A program made the position numbers and the translations under genes. Shown here in pieces: positions 35,495-47,410 of a stretch of 64,000 nt of DNA; position 1 is the stretch's first letter, and the number at the start of each line of letters is the position of its first letter. The notes below the pieces were generated by a model. The model ran no database searches. It saw nothing but the letters and a program-made list of their open reading frames with translations, and was not told where the DNA came from. Source of the DNA: Palsa-504 sp963795795 (GTDB lineage Bacteria; Actinomycetota; Actinomycetes; Streptosporangiales; Streptosporangiaceae); assembly GCA_963795795.1 (NCBI GenBank), contig CAWCJS010000015.1, positions 248,001 to 312,000 of the forward strand. The letters run 5' to 3'.

Positions 35495-36466
35495 CCCGTG
35501 GGACCCGCAGCGGACTGCGGGCGGTTCGAGCGGCGGCGAAGCCGCCGCCCTGGCCACCGGGATGAGCCCGCTCGGCCTGGGCAACGACCTCGGCGGGTCG
35601 CTCCGCAATCCGGCGCACTGCTGCGGCGTGGCCTCGATCAAGCCCTCCACCGGGGCGGTGCCCCACGCGACCGTGATCCCGCCAGAGGACTTCAACATCT
35701 CCTTCCAGTTGATGGCCGTCGAAGGCGTCATGGCCCGCCGGGTGGCCGACGTCCGGGTCGGCTTCACCGCGATCGCGGGCCAGCACCCCCGCGACCCGTT
35801 GAGCGTCCCCGCGGTCTTCGCCGATTTGGCCCCCGGCGAGCGGCCGAAGGTCGCCGTGCTTCCCGAACCGCCCGGCGGCAGCACCCACCCGGGAGTGGCC
35901 GCGGCGGTGCGCCGCGCGGCCGACGCGCTCGCGGACGACGGCTTCGAGGTCACCGAGACCGCGCCGCCCGACTATGAGCAGGCGATCGAGCTGTGGGGCA
36001 CGATCCTCTCCGCTGACCTGCGGGTCATCCAGCCGCTGCTGGAGCAGCTCATGGGCCCGGGCGGCCGCCAGTTCCTCGTCAACTCGCTCGAGACCCTTCC
36101 CGCACCTGACCTGGCTACCTGGGCGATGGCGCATACCGCCCGGCATGGACTAGCCCGCCGCTGGAGCCTTTGGTACCAGGAGTACCCAATCTTCCTCAGC
36201 CCGGTCTGGTCCCAGCCCGCCTTCCCGCTGGACTTCGACATCGCCACCCCCGAGGGCGCCGCCGCGACCCTGGAGCTGATGCGCCCGGTCCTCCCGGCCA
36301 ACCTGCTCGGCACCCCGGCCGCGGTGGTCCCCGCCGGGATGGCCGACGGCGTACCCGTCGGGGTCCAGGTCATGGGCGGTAAGTACACCGAGCTGCGCTG
36401 CCTGGGCGTGGCCGAGGCGATCGAGCACCGCCTCGGCCCGCTCACGCCGATCGATCCGGTTCTGCC

Positions 36467-36470
<4 letters not shown>
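35064..36470 (+). CDS. Amidase signature family enzyme
   Basis: 468 residues from GTG 35064. The Ser-cisSer-Lys triad is visible: Lys in VKENIDLAGT near residue 78, cis-Ser in AGGSSGGEAAALA near 153, and nucleophile Ser in GNDLGGSLRNPA near 178. Hydrolyses amide bonds of an unknown substrate. It lacks GatA context (no gatB or gatC). Its stop TAG overlaps the katG stop on the opposite strand. Confidence 0.9.
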
Positions 36471-38695
<2,225 letters not shown>

Positions 38696-38728
38696 GCGAA
38701 TCCTTCCGGCTTAGTCGGATCACGGTGC

Positions 38729-39166
38729 TCAGGAACTGCGGGCGGTAGCACAGTCGGGGCACAGGCCCCAGTAGACGACCTCGGCCTCGCCGATCGAGAA
38801 GCCGTGGTCATCGGAAGCGGTCAGGCAGGGCGCCTCGCCGACCGCGCAGTCGACGTCAGCGACGACCCCGCACGACCGGCACACGACATGGTGGTGGTTG
38901 TCTCCGACGCGCCCCTCGAACCGGGCCGGGCCGCCCGCCGGTTCGATGCGGCGGACGAGTCCCGCCGCGGTGAGCGCATGGAGGGCTTCGTAGACGGCTT
39001 GCAGGGACACGTGCCCGATGTGCGCACGCACCCCGGAGGTGATCGCCTCGACATCGAGGTGGTCACCCTCCCGGACGGTCTGGAGCAGAGCCACCCGAGC
39101 GGCCGTCACCCGCAACCCGGCCCCGCGCAGCTCATCGGCAGTCGTCGGAGTCCCGGGTGCGGCCAT
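38729..39166 (-). CDS. furA: Fur-family regulator FurA/CatR
   Basis: 145 residues, ATG 39166. Winged helix (LRVTAARVALLQTV, VSLQAVYEALHALTAAGLVRR), metal site NHHHVVCRSCG and C-terminal CPDC giving the structural zinc Cys4. FurA/CatR represses itself and katG and is released by oxidation. AT-richer sequence just upstream (39167-39246) likely carries its operator. Confidence 0.92.
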   Translation of the reverse strand: MAAPGTPTTADELRGAGLRVTAARVALLQTVREGDHLDVEAITSGVRAHIGHVSLQAVYEALHALTAAGLVRRIEPAGGPARFEGRVGDNHHHVVCRSCGVVADVDCAVGEAPCLTASDDHGFSIGEAEVVYWGLCPDCATARSS

Positions 39167-39246
39167 TCCGCCAACCTATCGCCCTAAACACGAACAGTTC
39201 AAGGCAGCGAATATGTCCAGTATTGAGACTTGGATAGCCTCCTCCC

Positions 39247-39910
39247 ATGCCGACGACCGATGACGCGCGCATCGAATCAGTACGCAACCACTGGTGGTGG
39301 CGGCCCGGCTGGCAAGCGGGTCGGCACCTTTACGCCTGCCATCTCACCCTGGACGACCAGCCCGAGCTGCGCGAGCTGATCGACCACTACCAGGGCGCCC
39401 TCGCCCACCTGCCGGACCTGGACCTCATCCCGCCCGGCTCGCTGCACCTGACCATGCAGCGGATCGGCTGGGCCGACGAGGTCAGCCCCGCCGAACTCGA
39501 GGCGGTCGCCAGACGGATCGCGGACCGGCTCCGCGACGCACCCCGCCCGGTCGTCACCTTCCACCAGCCGACCGTCTGGGAGGAGGCGGTCGTCCTCAAG
39601 GTGCTTCCCGCCGAGCCGATCTACGCGCTGCGCCTGGCCGTCTTCCAGGCCATCGAGGCCGCCCTCGGCCCTAGGGCGCTACCGGTGACTCCGCCCGCAC
39701 CCGAGCAGTTCGTACCGCACGTAAGTGTCGCCTACGTCAACAACGACGGCCCGGCCCAGCCAGTCTTCGACGCCCTCAGCCGCGTGCACCAGCCACCCGT
39801 CACCGTAACCTTCTGCACAGCCCCGGTCCTTACCTTCCACCGCGACCACCAGATGTACGAGTGGACCAGCGCGGTGCCCATCCCGATCGGGCCGTCCTTA
39901 CCCCCCATAA
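39247..39910 (+). CDS. 2'-5' RNA ligase superfamily protein (stop lost by probable C-run indel)
   Basis: Starts ATG 39247. Two phosphoesterase HxT/Sx motifs: HLTM near residue 62 and HVSV near 158, spaced as in the 2H family. As written, the frame continues through CCCCCC at 39901-39906 into the ArsR gene. Removing one C gives TTA CCC CCA TAA and a stop at 39908, a natural protein end of about 220 residues. Acts on RNA 2',3'-cyclic or 2'-5' linkages in relatives; target unknown. Confidence 0.75.
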
Positions 39911-39936
39911 CTAATGTCGGCCGCTTTGACAGCTCC

Positions 39937-39966
39937 CGTATATCCGTGCAACTATACGGATATACG
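39937..39966. promoter_or_regulatory. 11-bp inverted-repeat operator before the ArsR/SmtB gene
   Basis: CGTATATCCGT (39937-39947), 8 nt, then ACGGATATACG (39956-39966): a perfect dyad immediately before the GGAGG ribosome site of the repressor gene. The AT-rich centre and spacing suit an ArsR/SmtB autorepression operator. Confidence 0.8.
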
Positions 39967-39975
39967 GAGGTGCTG

Positions 39976-40350
39976 ATGTCCCCGAGCGATCATGATCATC
40001 CGGTCGACCAGGAGCGCGTCGCCGCGGCCCGGGCCGGGATGCTGTCGGTCGGCGACGCCGGGCGGCTGGCCGGGCTGCTGGGCATGCTGGCCGATCCGGT
40101 ACGCTCTCGCCTCCTGTTCGCCCTCTCGGCCGCGACCGAGCTGTGCGTGGGCGACCTGGCGCTGGCCCTGGATGCCACCGAGGACCAGGTGACGTATGCG
40201 CTGAAGATGCTGCGGCTGGCGGGCCTGGTCAGCTTCCGCAAGGACGGCCGGATGGTCTTCTACCGGCTCAGCGACGGCTTCCCCCATCAGCTGCTGGAGC
40301 ACTGCCTGCGCGAGCTGCTGACCATCGCCGCACCCGAGGCAGACCAGTAA
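39976..40350 (+). CDS. ArsR/SmtB-family metal-sensing repressor
   Basis: 124 residues from ATG 39976 with GGAGGTGCTG before it. N-terminal His/Asp cluster (SDHDHP), winged helix (DPVRSRLLFAL, TEDQVTYALKMLRLAGLVSF, DGRMVFYRL) and a single Cys in ELCVGDLAL, the position of the alpha-3 metal site. Which metal it binds is not evident. TAATG overlap with the permease gene shows co-translation; the dyad upstream suggests autorepression. Confidence 0.85.
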   Translation: MSPSDHDHPVDQERVAAARAGMLSVGDAGRLAGLLGMLADPVRSRLLFALSAATELCVGDLALALDATEDQVTYALKMLRLAGLVSFRKDGRMVFYRLSDGFPHQLLEHCLRELLTIAAPEADQ

Positions 40351-41549
40351 TGCGGGTGCTTGACGCGCTGGGTCACGCCCTTGGCCTGGCCGGCTCCATG
40401 ACGTGGGAGGTCACCTGGTCGCTGATCCTGGGCTTCGCCTTGTCCGGAATCGTCCAGGCGGTGGTCCGCCGCCAGGCCGTCATCCGGCTCCTCGGCGATG
40501 ACCGGCCGAGGACGCTGGCCGTGGCCGCGGGCCTGGGCGCCGCGTCCTCGTCGTGCTCCTACGCCGCCGTGGCGCTGGCCCGTGCCCTGTTCCGCCGGGG
40601 CGCCAGCTTCACCGCGGCGATGGTGTTCGAGATCGCCAGCACGAACCTGGTCATCGAGCTGGGCATCATCCTGGCCCTGCTGATCTCCTGGCAGTTCACC
40701 CTGGCCGAGTTCATCGGCGGCCCGATCATGATCGTGCTGCTGGCCGTGGCGTTCCGGCTGTTCGTCCGCAAGCGCCTCATCGAGGCGGCGCGCCTCCAGG
40801 CCGATAAAGGCCTGGCCGGGTCGATGGAGGGCCACGCCGCGATGGACATGAGCATCCAGGCTGACGGCAGCCTGTGGCACCGGCTGATCAGCCGTGACGG
40901 GTACACCGCGGTCAGCCAGATCTTCGTGATGGAGTGGGCTGCCGTCATCCGCGACGTGATCGGCGGCCTGCTGATCGCCGGGGCGGTCGGGGCGTGGGTG
41001 CCGGACACCTTCTGGCGGCACCTGTTCCTGACCGGCAACCCGCTGGCGGCCAAGCTGTGGGGCCCGGTCATCGGCCCGGTCATCTCGCTGCTGAGCTTCG
41101 TCTGCTCGATCGGCAACGTGCCGCTGGCTGCGGTGCTCTGGAACGGCGGGATCAGCTTCGGCGGGGTGGTCTCGTTCATCTTCGCCGACCTGATCATCAT
41201 CCCGATCCTGCTCATCTACCGGAAGTACTACGGGACCCGGATGATGCTGACCCTGCTCGGGATCTTCTACGCCACCATGGTCGCGGCCGGGTACGTGGTC
41301 GAGTTCGGTTTCGGAGCTCTCGGCCTGATCCCGGCCACCCGTACCGCCCGGGTCATCCAGGCCGGTATCACCTGGAACTACACCACCATCCTTAACATCG
41401 TCTTCCTGCTGGTCGCCGCCGCCCTGCTCATCCGGTTCTTCCGTTCCGGCGGCGGCCCCATGCTGAAGATGATGGACGGCGCCCCGGGCGAGCACGCCCA
41501 CCACGATGACCACCGCGCCACGGCCCAGGCCCACACGGCCGAGGGCTAG
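40350..41549 (+). CDS. ArsP/DUF318-family permease
   Basis: 399 residues from ATG 40350. Two homologous halves each with about four helices: SSSCSYAAVALARALFRRGA in the first and SFVCSIGNVPLAAVLWNGG in the second, the Cys-containing repeats of the permease family that includes ArsP (trivalent organoarsenical efflux). A His-rich C-terminus (EHAHHDDH) follows. Substrate may be a metalloid or metal; regulated by the preceding ArsR/SmtB protein. Confidence 0.85.
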   Translation: MRVLDALGHALGLAGSMTWEVTWSLILGFALSGIVQAVVRRQAVIRLLGDDRPRTLAVAAGLGAASSSCSYAAVALARALFRRGASFTAAMVFEIASTNLVIELGIILALLISWQFTLAEFIGGPIMIVLLAVAFRLFVRKRLIEAARLQADKGLAGSMEGHAAMDMSIQADGSLWHRLISRDGYTAVSQIFVMEWAAVIRDVIGGLLIAGAVGAWVPDTFWRHLFLTGNPLAAKLWGPVIGPVISLLSFVCSIGNVPLAAVLWNGGISFGGVVSFIFADLIIIPILLIYRKYYGTRMMLTLLGIFYATMVAAGYVVEFGFGALGLIPATRTARVIQAGITWNYTTILNIVFLLVAAALLIRFFRSGGGPMLKMMDGAPGEHAHHDDHRATAQAHTAEG

Positions 41550-41764
41550 CCAGGTCCTGGGTCCGGACCTACCTGAATGGGCTCGGCCAGCTGCGCTATC
41601 CGGTCGCGCTCGACACCAACGGCCGCGTGGCCGACGGGTACGGCGTCCAGGACCAGCCCTGGTTCGTCCTCGTCTCCGCATCGGGCAAGATCCTGTGGTC
41701 ACACGACGGCTGGCTGTCCCTGCCCGCCCTCGAAGCCGCGGTTACAGCCCATTCGGGAAGGTGA
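41549..41764 (+). pseudogene. C-terminal redoxin/TlpA-like fragment
   Basis: Frame reads RSWVRTYLNGLGQLRYPVAL, then DGYGVQDQPWFVLVSASG and HDGWLSLPALEAAV: the second half of a thioredoxin-like fold without its N-terminal CxxC and without a start. It begins at the permease stop and its stop overlaps the convergent gene by 23 bp. A relic or the result of an upstream deletion. Confidence 0.65.
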
Positions 41765-42503
41765 TCTGCTCGGGCGCCACGAGCGGCGTGCCGACCTCCA
41801 GCTGGATCTGGGCGTGCGCGTTCAGCGGGATGTTGCGCGGATTGCCCTGGTACACCTGGCCGTTGTAAATGGCTACCACGTGCCCGGTGGCCGGGCCGAC
41901 CTGATCAGGCCCGAGCGGCTGCCCCCACTCGTCGAAGAAGTTGCCCAGCGTGTAGGTACGGACGACCGGGGATTCGATGTGGATGATGCCGTCGGCGGCG
42001 TGGGTGTGCAGCCAGTAGAAGCAGGTACCGGACTCGATGAACGCGCCCTGTGGAGTCGAGGTGGCCTGGGCGCCCGGGATGCCGATAGCGGCCGGGACCT
42101 GCCGGGCCGAGCCGTTCACGAAGATCGTCAGGTGCGCGTGGATGTGGAACAGCGTCTGCTCCCCGGCCTGGCAGCTGATTCCGTCCACGGACTGCCCGGT
42201 CGCCGCCGTAGTGGTCCCAGCCAGCGCGGCGGCTGAGGGAACCGGCACGCCCTCGGGGCCCAGCGCGCCCGCCGCGGGCGCGGGCTGGAGGGTCCCCAGG
42301 GTGCTCAGCGAAGCCAGCGGAAGCGCGCCCGAGGCCGGGGTACTCCCGCCGGTGAGGGCGAGCGTGATGCCGACCGCCGCGCCGATGACCACCACCGCTG
42401 CTCCGGCCCAGGTCAGCCCGATGCGGCGCCTGCGACGCCGCGCTTGCTCCGCCCGTTCCCGGGCGATCCTTTCCCTCGCGCTCTCCCGCCTGCTCTTTGA
42501 CAC
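41742..42503 (-). CDS. Membrane-anchored His-rich protein
   Basis: 253 residues from GTG 42503. A basic N-terminus (ESARERIARERAEQARRRRR) and one transmembrane helix (AGAAVVVIGAAVGITLALTG) are followed by an extracytoplasmic domain. That domain carries HIHAHLTIFVNG and YWLHTHAADGIIHIE, clusters that could bind a metal. A conserved actinobacterial family without known function. Next to redoxin and metal-permease genes, so a metal or redox role is inferred. Confidence 0.7.
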   Translation of the reverse strand: MSKSRRESARERIARERAEQARRRRRRIGLTWAGAAVVVIGAAVGITLALTGGSTPASGALPLASLSTLGTLQPAPAAGALGPEGVPVPSAAALAGTTTAATGQSVDGISCQAGEQTLFHIHAHLTIFVNGSARQVPAAIGIPGAQATSTPQGAFIESGTCFYWLHTHAADGIIHIESPVVRTYTLGNFFDEWGQPLGPDQVGPATGHVVAIYNGQVYQGNPRNIPLNAHAQIQLEVGTPLVAPEQITFPNGL

Positions 42504-43012
42504 GTGGCATCCATTCTCTACGGGCCGATCGGACATCAGCCTAGGCTGGCTGGCGGCTTCAGCCGTGTGCCAGGTCCTTTGATTAGGATGCGATGGCATC
42601 ACCGCATGGTTTAGCTGCTCCTCATGGCCGTTCGGAACCTGGCCGACTACCGCAGCCCGAACACCGGAATCCGCAGTTTCGGGTGCAAACAAGCCCTCCA
42701 GGCATTCGCCATCTACTTCGGCCGACGAATCCCCACGCCTTGACAACCTCCACGATCACTTACGCAGACGGTCGGACGCTCCCGTCGCTCCCGGTGCTAG
42801 CGCCAGATCCCGTCCGGGCTGTCCGACTTAAGGTTGAATCTGCACTGAAGGCCGATTGCGCAAGTTGCGTCCCCGGAGGATCGCAGTGGTGAATGTCGCA
42901 GAGAGTTCCGCCCGGATTGCCGACTGGGCTGTGACCACGACCCGGTCACGCGGGTGACGAGGAAGGTGCCAGAGGTCGCCGGGCGAGCGGTGCTGGCGAT
43001 AGTGGCGGCCCA
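42504..43012. other. Intergenic region, no supported gene
   Basis: 509 bp. A 99-codon plus frame (42593-42892) has no family resemblance and poor composition. I see no RNA gene. Confidence 0.5.
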
Positions 43013-44320
43013 GTGAGCGGCCGTTTCGATGCGGTGGTGGTCGGTGCCGGGCCGGCCGGCGCCATCGCCGCGCTGGTGCTGGCCCGGTCCGGGGCCCGGG
43101 TGGCGCTCGCCGACAAGGCTGCCTTCCCGCGCGATAAGGCGTGCGGAGACCTGGTCGGGCCGCGGGGGGTGCAGGTCCTGGCGGACCTGGGGTTGCGCGT
43201 CCCCGACGCCGGGCAGGGATCTGACCTGCTCGCGGTCGGCCCGTCCGGCCGGCGCGCCAGGCTGCCCGCCTTTACCGGGCGTACCTACCCCGGCCACGGG
43301 ATCATCGTCCCGCGCCTCGCGCTAGACCACGCCCTGCGCGAAGCCGCCCTGCAGGCCGGCGCGGTCCCGCTGCGGGCCCGGGTCACTGCGGTCGAGGCGG
43401 GCGCGGACGGCAGGGTGGCTGCCGTCGTCTCCAGCGATGGGCAGCGCCTGGCGGGGGACGTCATAATCGCCGCGGACGGGGCGCTGAGCCCGGTCGCCCG
43501 CCTGGCCGGGATGCTCGACCCGCAGACGGCGCTGTGGGGGTTCGCGATCCGCGCGTACCTGCCCGCAGAGGTCCCGCTGCCGCTGCTAGTCCTGCTCGAC
43601 GCCAGCCCGTGGCGTATCTACCCCGGCTACGGCTGGCTGTTTCCCGGTGCCGATGGCCAGGCGAACGTGGGCATCGGGGTCGGCCTCGGCAGCGACCGCG
43701 GGCAGGCGCCGTTGCGCGGCGACCTGGCCCGGCTGGTCGCGCTGCTCGGCCAGCGGGGTGACCTGGGCCAGGACGCGCGGCCGGGGCCGGTCATGGGCGG
43801 ATGGCTGCGCATGGGCGGCACCGGCACCCCGCCTGCCGCCGGTAACGTCCTGCTGGCCGGAGATGCCGCGGGGTTGATAAACCCGCTGCAGGGCGAGGGC
43901 ATCGGCCCGGCCATGGTCAGCGGCAGGCTGGCCGCCGAGGCGGTGCTGGCCGACCCAGCCCGGGCCGCCCCCGCCTACGCAGAGTCGATCGAGGCGGCGT
44001 TCGGGCAATACATGACCGGCGCGGCGGCATTGCAGCGCGCGCTGCTGCGCATGCCCAGGACCACATCAGCCGTTACCCGCCTGCTCACCGCCCCAGCCGT
44101 CCGGCGCGTCATCGCCGGCACCTGGTCGATCTACTGGAACGGCCTGGCCGATGGGGCCCGCCCCCGCCCCTCCGCCTGGACCGCGCGCACCGTGCAGGTC
44201 CTGGCCGACCGCCTTGCTGGCACGATCCCGGCTGGGCAGCCCGAGCCGCACGAGGACCCACCGGGACGGCCAGGCCAGACTGAACGGAACCACGCCCGCA
44301 CCGGGCCACAGCGCGGCTGA
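43013..44320 (+). CDS. Geranylgeranyl reductase-family FAD oxidoreductase
   Basis: 435 residues from GTG 43013. FAD motif VVVGAGPAGAIAALVLARSG near residue 10, KACGDLVGPRGV near 43 (the reductase-family Cys-Gly-Asp motif) and second FAD site LLAGDAAGLINPLQGEGIG near 285. Related enzymes saturate isoprenoid side chains (menaquinone or lipids). No isoprenoid gene adjoins it. Confidence 0.82.
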   Translation: MSGRFDAVVVGAGPAGAIAALVLARSGARVALADKAAFPRDKACGDLVGPRGVQVLADLGLRVPDAGQGSDLLAVGPSGRRARLPAFTGRTYPGHGIIVPRLALDHALREAALQAGAVPLRARVTAVEAGADGRVAAVVSSDGQRLAGDVIIAADGALSPVARLAGMLDPQTALWGFAIRAYLPAEVPLPLLVLLDASPWRIYPGYGWLFPGADGQANVGIGVGLGSDRGQAPLRGDLARLVALLGQRGDLGQDARPGPVMGGWLRMGGTGTPPAAGNVLLAGDAAGLINPLQGEGIGPAMVSGRLAAEAVLADPARAAPAYAESIEAAFGQYMTGAAALQRALLRMPRTTSAVTRLLTAPAVRRVIAGTWSIYWNGLADGARPRPSAWTARTVQVLADRLAGTIPAGQPEPHEDPPGRPGQTERNHARTGPQRG

Positions 44321-44352
44321 GTGAGGGCCGTGGCGCATGGGATGGAGACATT

Positions 44353-45297
44353 ATGGTCTCGCACAACTCCTCAGCGGTCGGCGGGCCGGAGTACGAACGC
44401 ATCTTGGAGGGTGTGACCAGCACGGTACGTGGTGCGCTCGGCAGCGGACATGTGCCCGATCGGATACCCGCACTCGCTGACGCCGATCCGCAGGCGTTCG
44501 GCCTGGCCGTCGCCACGGTGGAGGGCGAAGTGCACGGCGTCGGGGACTGGCGCCGGCGGTTCTCGATCCAGAGCATCTCGAAGGTGTTCACGCTCGCCCT
44601 GGTGATCGAGAAAGACGGCGAGGCGATCTGGGCCCGCGTTGGACGCGAGCCATCGGGCACCGCGTTCAATTCCCTTGTCCAACTCGAGTACGAGCACGGA
44701 ATCCCGCGCAATCCATTCATCAATGCCGGCGCTCTGGTCGTCACCGACCGCCTGCTGACGCTGACCGGAGACGCGTGCGGCGCCGTCGAGCGATTCCTGC
44801 GAACAGAGTGTGACTGCCCAGAAATCGCGAGCGATCAGGTGGTTGCCTCCTCCGAAGCTGAGCACGGTCACCGAAACGCCGCGCTCGCTCATTTCCTGGC
44901 GAGCTACGGCAACCTTGAAAACCCAGTCGATCGCGTGCTTGATCACTACCTCCGCCACTGCGCCATCGCCATGAGCTGCGCCGAACTCGCCCTGGCCGGA
45001 GGCTTCCTCGCCCGCCACGGCGTCCGCCGCGACGGTTCGCGGCTAGTGTCGCGAAGCGACGCCAAGCGCATCAACGCGGTCATGCTGACGTGCGGCACAT
45101 ACGACGAGGCTGGCGAGTTTGCTTACCGAGTCGGCGTTCCAGCCAAAAGCGGCGTTGCCGGAGGCATTCTCGCGATTATCCCGGGCCGTTGCAGCTTGTG
45201 CGTCTGGAGCCCAGGCCTGGACGACAAGGGCAACTCGATCGCAGGGATCGCGGCTCTCGACGCGTTCACCACGCTGACCGGCTGGTCGGTGTTCTAG
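44353..45297 (+). CDS. glsA: Glutaminase
   Basis: 314 residues, ATG 44353. Beta-lactamase-like serine hydrolase with catalytic Ser-Lys in FSIQSISKVFTLAL near residue 72, NPFINAGALV near 119 and KSGVAGGILAIIPGRCSL near the end. Converts glutamine to glutamate and ammonia. Full family length. Confidence 0.94.
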   Translation: MVSHNSSAVGGPEYERILEGVTSTVRGALGSGHVPDRIPALADADPQAFGLAVATVEGEVHGVGDWRRRFSIQSISKVFTLALVIEKDGEAIWARVGREPSGTAFNSLVQLEYEHGIPRNPFINAGALVVTDRLLTLTGDACGAVERFLRTECDCPEIASDQVVASSEAEHGHRNAALAHFLASYGNLENPVDRVLDHYLRHCAIAMSCAELALAGGFLARHGVRRDGSRLVSRSDAKRINAVMLTCGTYDEAGEFAYRVGVPAKSGVAGGILAIIPGRCSLCVWSPGLDDKGNSIAGIAALDAFTTLTGWSVF

Positions 45298-45443
45298 TCG
45301 GCGCGGTCCGGACGTCGTGCTGTAACGGGTTGGGAGTGGCGAGGTCGCAAGCACGCCTGGAGCGATCCCCGCAGAGGTCCGATCATCGGCCGGGCGCCGA
45401 CGCCACCAGCGGACTTTCGGTGCTGCGGGTAGGGTTTGCCGGT

Positions 45444-46208
45444 GTGAGCTTTGAGGTCAGCGCCGATGCCTACATGCAGTTCATGGGGCAGTACTCGGAG
45501 CAGCTTGCGGCGCCGTTCGCTGACCTCGCCAAGATAGGTTACGGCCAGCGGGTACTGGACGTTGGATGCGGTCCCGGCGCACTGACCAGCGCACTGGTGA
45601 ACCGGCTCGGGGCGGAGTCGGTCAGCGCTGTGGAACCATCGGCGTCGTTTGCCGCTGCGGTGCGGAGGCGGCTGCCGGGAGTGGATGTCCGGCAGTCGCC
45701 AGCCGAGCAGCTGCCGTTCCCCGACGACACCTTCGATGCCGCGCTGGCGCAGCTGGTCGTTCATTTCATGGCTGACCCGGTAGAGGGACTGCGGGAGATG
45801 GGCCGGGTGACCCGGCCTGGTGGGATGGTCGCGGCATGCGTGTGGGATCACGCAGGTGGCCACGGGCCGCTGACCGCATTCTGGTCCGCTGTCCGCGAGC
45901 TGGATCCGGCTGCCGACGACGAGTCGGACCTCCCCGGTGTTCGCGAGGGTCATCTGGCCGCCCTGTTTTCGCAGGCCGGGCTGAATCCGGCGCACGTCAC
46001 CACGCTCACAGTCCGCGTCCGCCACGCCAGCTTTGATGACTGGTGGCGGCCGTTCACCCTGGGCGTCGGCCCAGCCGGTGCCTATCTGGCGGCCTTGCCC
46101 CCAGAGCGGCGCACCGCGCTCCGCGAGCAGTGCCGACGCTCGCTGCCACCGGGCCCAGTAGAAGTCACCGCCACCGCTTGGGCCGCCAGCGGACATGCCA
46201 CATCATGA
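45444..46208 (+). CDS. Class I SAM-dependent methyltransferase
   Basis: 254 residues from GTG 45444. SAM motif I VLDVGCGPGALTSAL near residue 35, motif II-III DDTFDAALAQLVVHFM near 95 and post-motif VTRPGGMVAACVWD. UbiE/COQ5-like small-molecule methyltransferase; substrate unknown. Four-base overlap with the following fragment. Confidence 0.85.
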   Translation: MSFEVSADAYMQFMGQYSEQLAAPFADLAKIGYGQRVLDVGCGPGALTSALVNRLGAESVSAVEPSASFAAAVRRRLPGVDVRQSPAEQLPFPDDTFDAALAQLVVHFMADPVEGLREMGRVTRPGGMVAACVWDHAGGHGPLTAFWSAVRELDPAADDESDLPGVREGHLAALFSQAGLNPAHVTTLTVRVRHASFDDWWRPFTLGVGPAGAYLAALPPERRTALREQCRRSLPPGPVEVTATAWAASGHATS

Positions 46209-46402
46209 CCCGCCTAGGGGAGGAGGTCAGCGCGCGGATGCACCGGCCCGATGAGAAGCGGGCCCTGCACCTACGGCCGGGCGTGTCCGTGCTCGATGTC
46301 TGGCGCACCAGCATCGGCCAGGACGGACGGCCGTACGAGCTGACCCAGTTCGTGATGCGCGGCGACATGACCGGGCTGCTCTACGACGTACCCGTCGAGT
46401 AA
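46205..46402 (+). pseudogene. C-terminal UTRA fragment of a GntR regulator
   Basis: 65 residues from ATG 46205: RLGEEVSARMHRPDEKRAL, then VLDVWRTSIGQDGRPYELTQ and FVMRGDMTGLLYDVPVE. This is the end of the UTRA ligand domain. The DNA-binding domain and the first half of UTRA are missing. Overlaps the methyltransferase stop. Truncated remnant that may still be translated. Confidence 0.7.
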
Positions 46403-46404
46403 CG

Positions 46405-47316
46405 GTGAGCCGCTCGGTCCTGCCCCGCATCAGCCTGCTCGCGCTGATCTGGGGATCAGGGTTCTTGTGGATCAAGCTGGCCGACCGCGGGTTCTCTCCC
46501 GTGGAGGTCACCCTGGCCCGCCTGGTCCTAGGCGCGGCAGTGCTGTTCGCCATCGTGCTCGCCCGCCGCGAGCAGGTGCCGCGCTCGCTACGGGTATGGG
46601 CATACATCGCGGTGGCGGCCCTGATCGGTAACGCGGTGCCGTACCTGCTGTTCGCGGTCGCCGAGCAAACGGTTACCTCGTCCACGGCCGGGATCATTAA
46701 CGCGACGACCCCGCTGTGGACGGTGGTCCTGGCCTTGGCCGTGCGGCACCAGAAGGCGATGACGACCTGGCAGGCGGCCGGGCTGGCCGCCGGGTTCGCG
46801 GGCGCGCTGCTGATCTTCACGCCCTGGCACGCGGCATCCGGGCTGGTCTCAGCCGGTGGCCTGGAATGCCTGGCCGCCTCGGTCAGCTATGCGGTCAGCT
46901 ACATCTACATGGACCGGGTCTTGGCCCGCCGCGGCATCGGGCCGATCGTGCTGTCGGCCTGCCAGCTGCTGTGCGCGTCGGTCATGGTCGCTGCCGCCCT
47001 GGTGGTCACGGGCGTGCGGACTCCGCACCTGACCGCCGCGAGCGTGGCGCCCGTCTTGGTGCTGGGCGTCATCGGGACCGGGTTCGCGTACGTGCTGAAT
47101 TACCAGATCATCACCAGCGAGGGAGCAACCGTCGCCTCGACGGTGACCTACCTGCTACCCGTGGTCGCCATCTTGCTCGGTGTCCTGGTGCTCAGTGAGA
47201 ACATCACCGCGACGATGCTCGGGGGCATTGCCCTGGTCTTGGCCGGAGTCGCCCTGACGCGGGTGAATAGGAAGCAGCCCGCAGCAAATACCGGATCGAA
47301 TAGCGCGGCCGCGTGA
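46405..47316 (+). CDS. EamA/DMT superfamily transporter
   Basis: 303 residues with about ten hydrophobic helices in two EamA repeats (LLALIWGSGFLWIKLADRGF; VLGVIGTGFAYVLNYQIIT). Typical drug/metabolite exporter. GTG 46405, two bases after the UTRA fragment. Confidence 0.88.
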   Translation: MSRSVLPRISLLALIWGSGFLWIKLADRGFSPVEVTLARLVLGAAVLFAIVLARREQVPRSLRVWAYIAVAALIGNAVPYLLFAVAEQTVTSSTAGIINATTPLWTVVLALAVRHQKAMTTWQAAGLAAGFAGALLIFTPWHAASGLVSAGGLECLAASVSYAVSYIYMDRVLARRGIGPIVLSACQLLCASVMVAAALVVTGVRTPHLTAASVAPVLVLGVIGTGFAYVLNYQIITSEGATVASTVTYLLPVVAILLGVLVLSENITATMLGGIALVLAGVALTRVNRKQPAANTGSNSAAA

Positions 47317-47410
47317 TTCGTCGGCTGATGCTTTCCGGATGGTCGTCGGGTGATGCGTGAGCCGGACTCTAGACCTTGTTGGTGGCCGGTCAGCTTAGCG
47401 GGTTTCGGGC

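Noticed and set aside
42593..42892. 99-codon plus frame as a gene
   Set aside because: No ribosome site, no resemblance and compositional bias unlike neighbouring genes.
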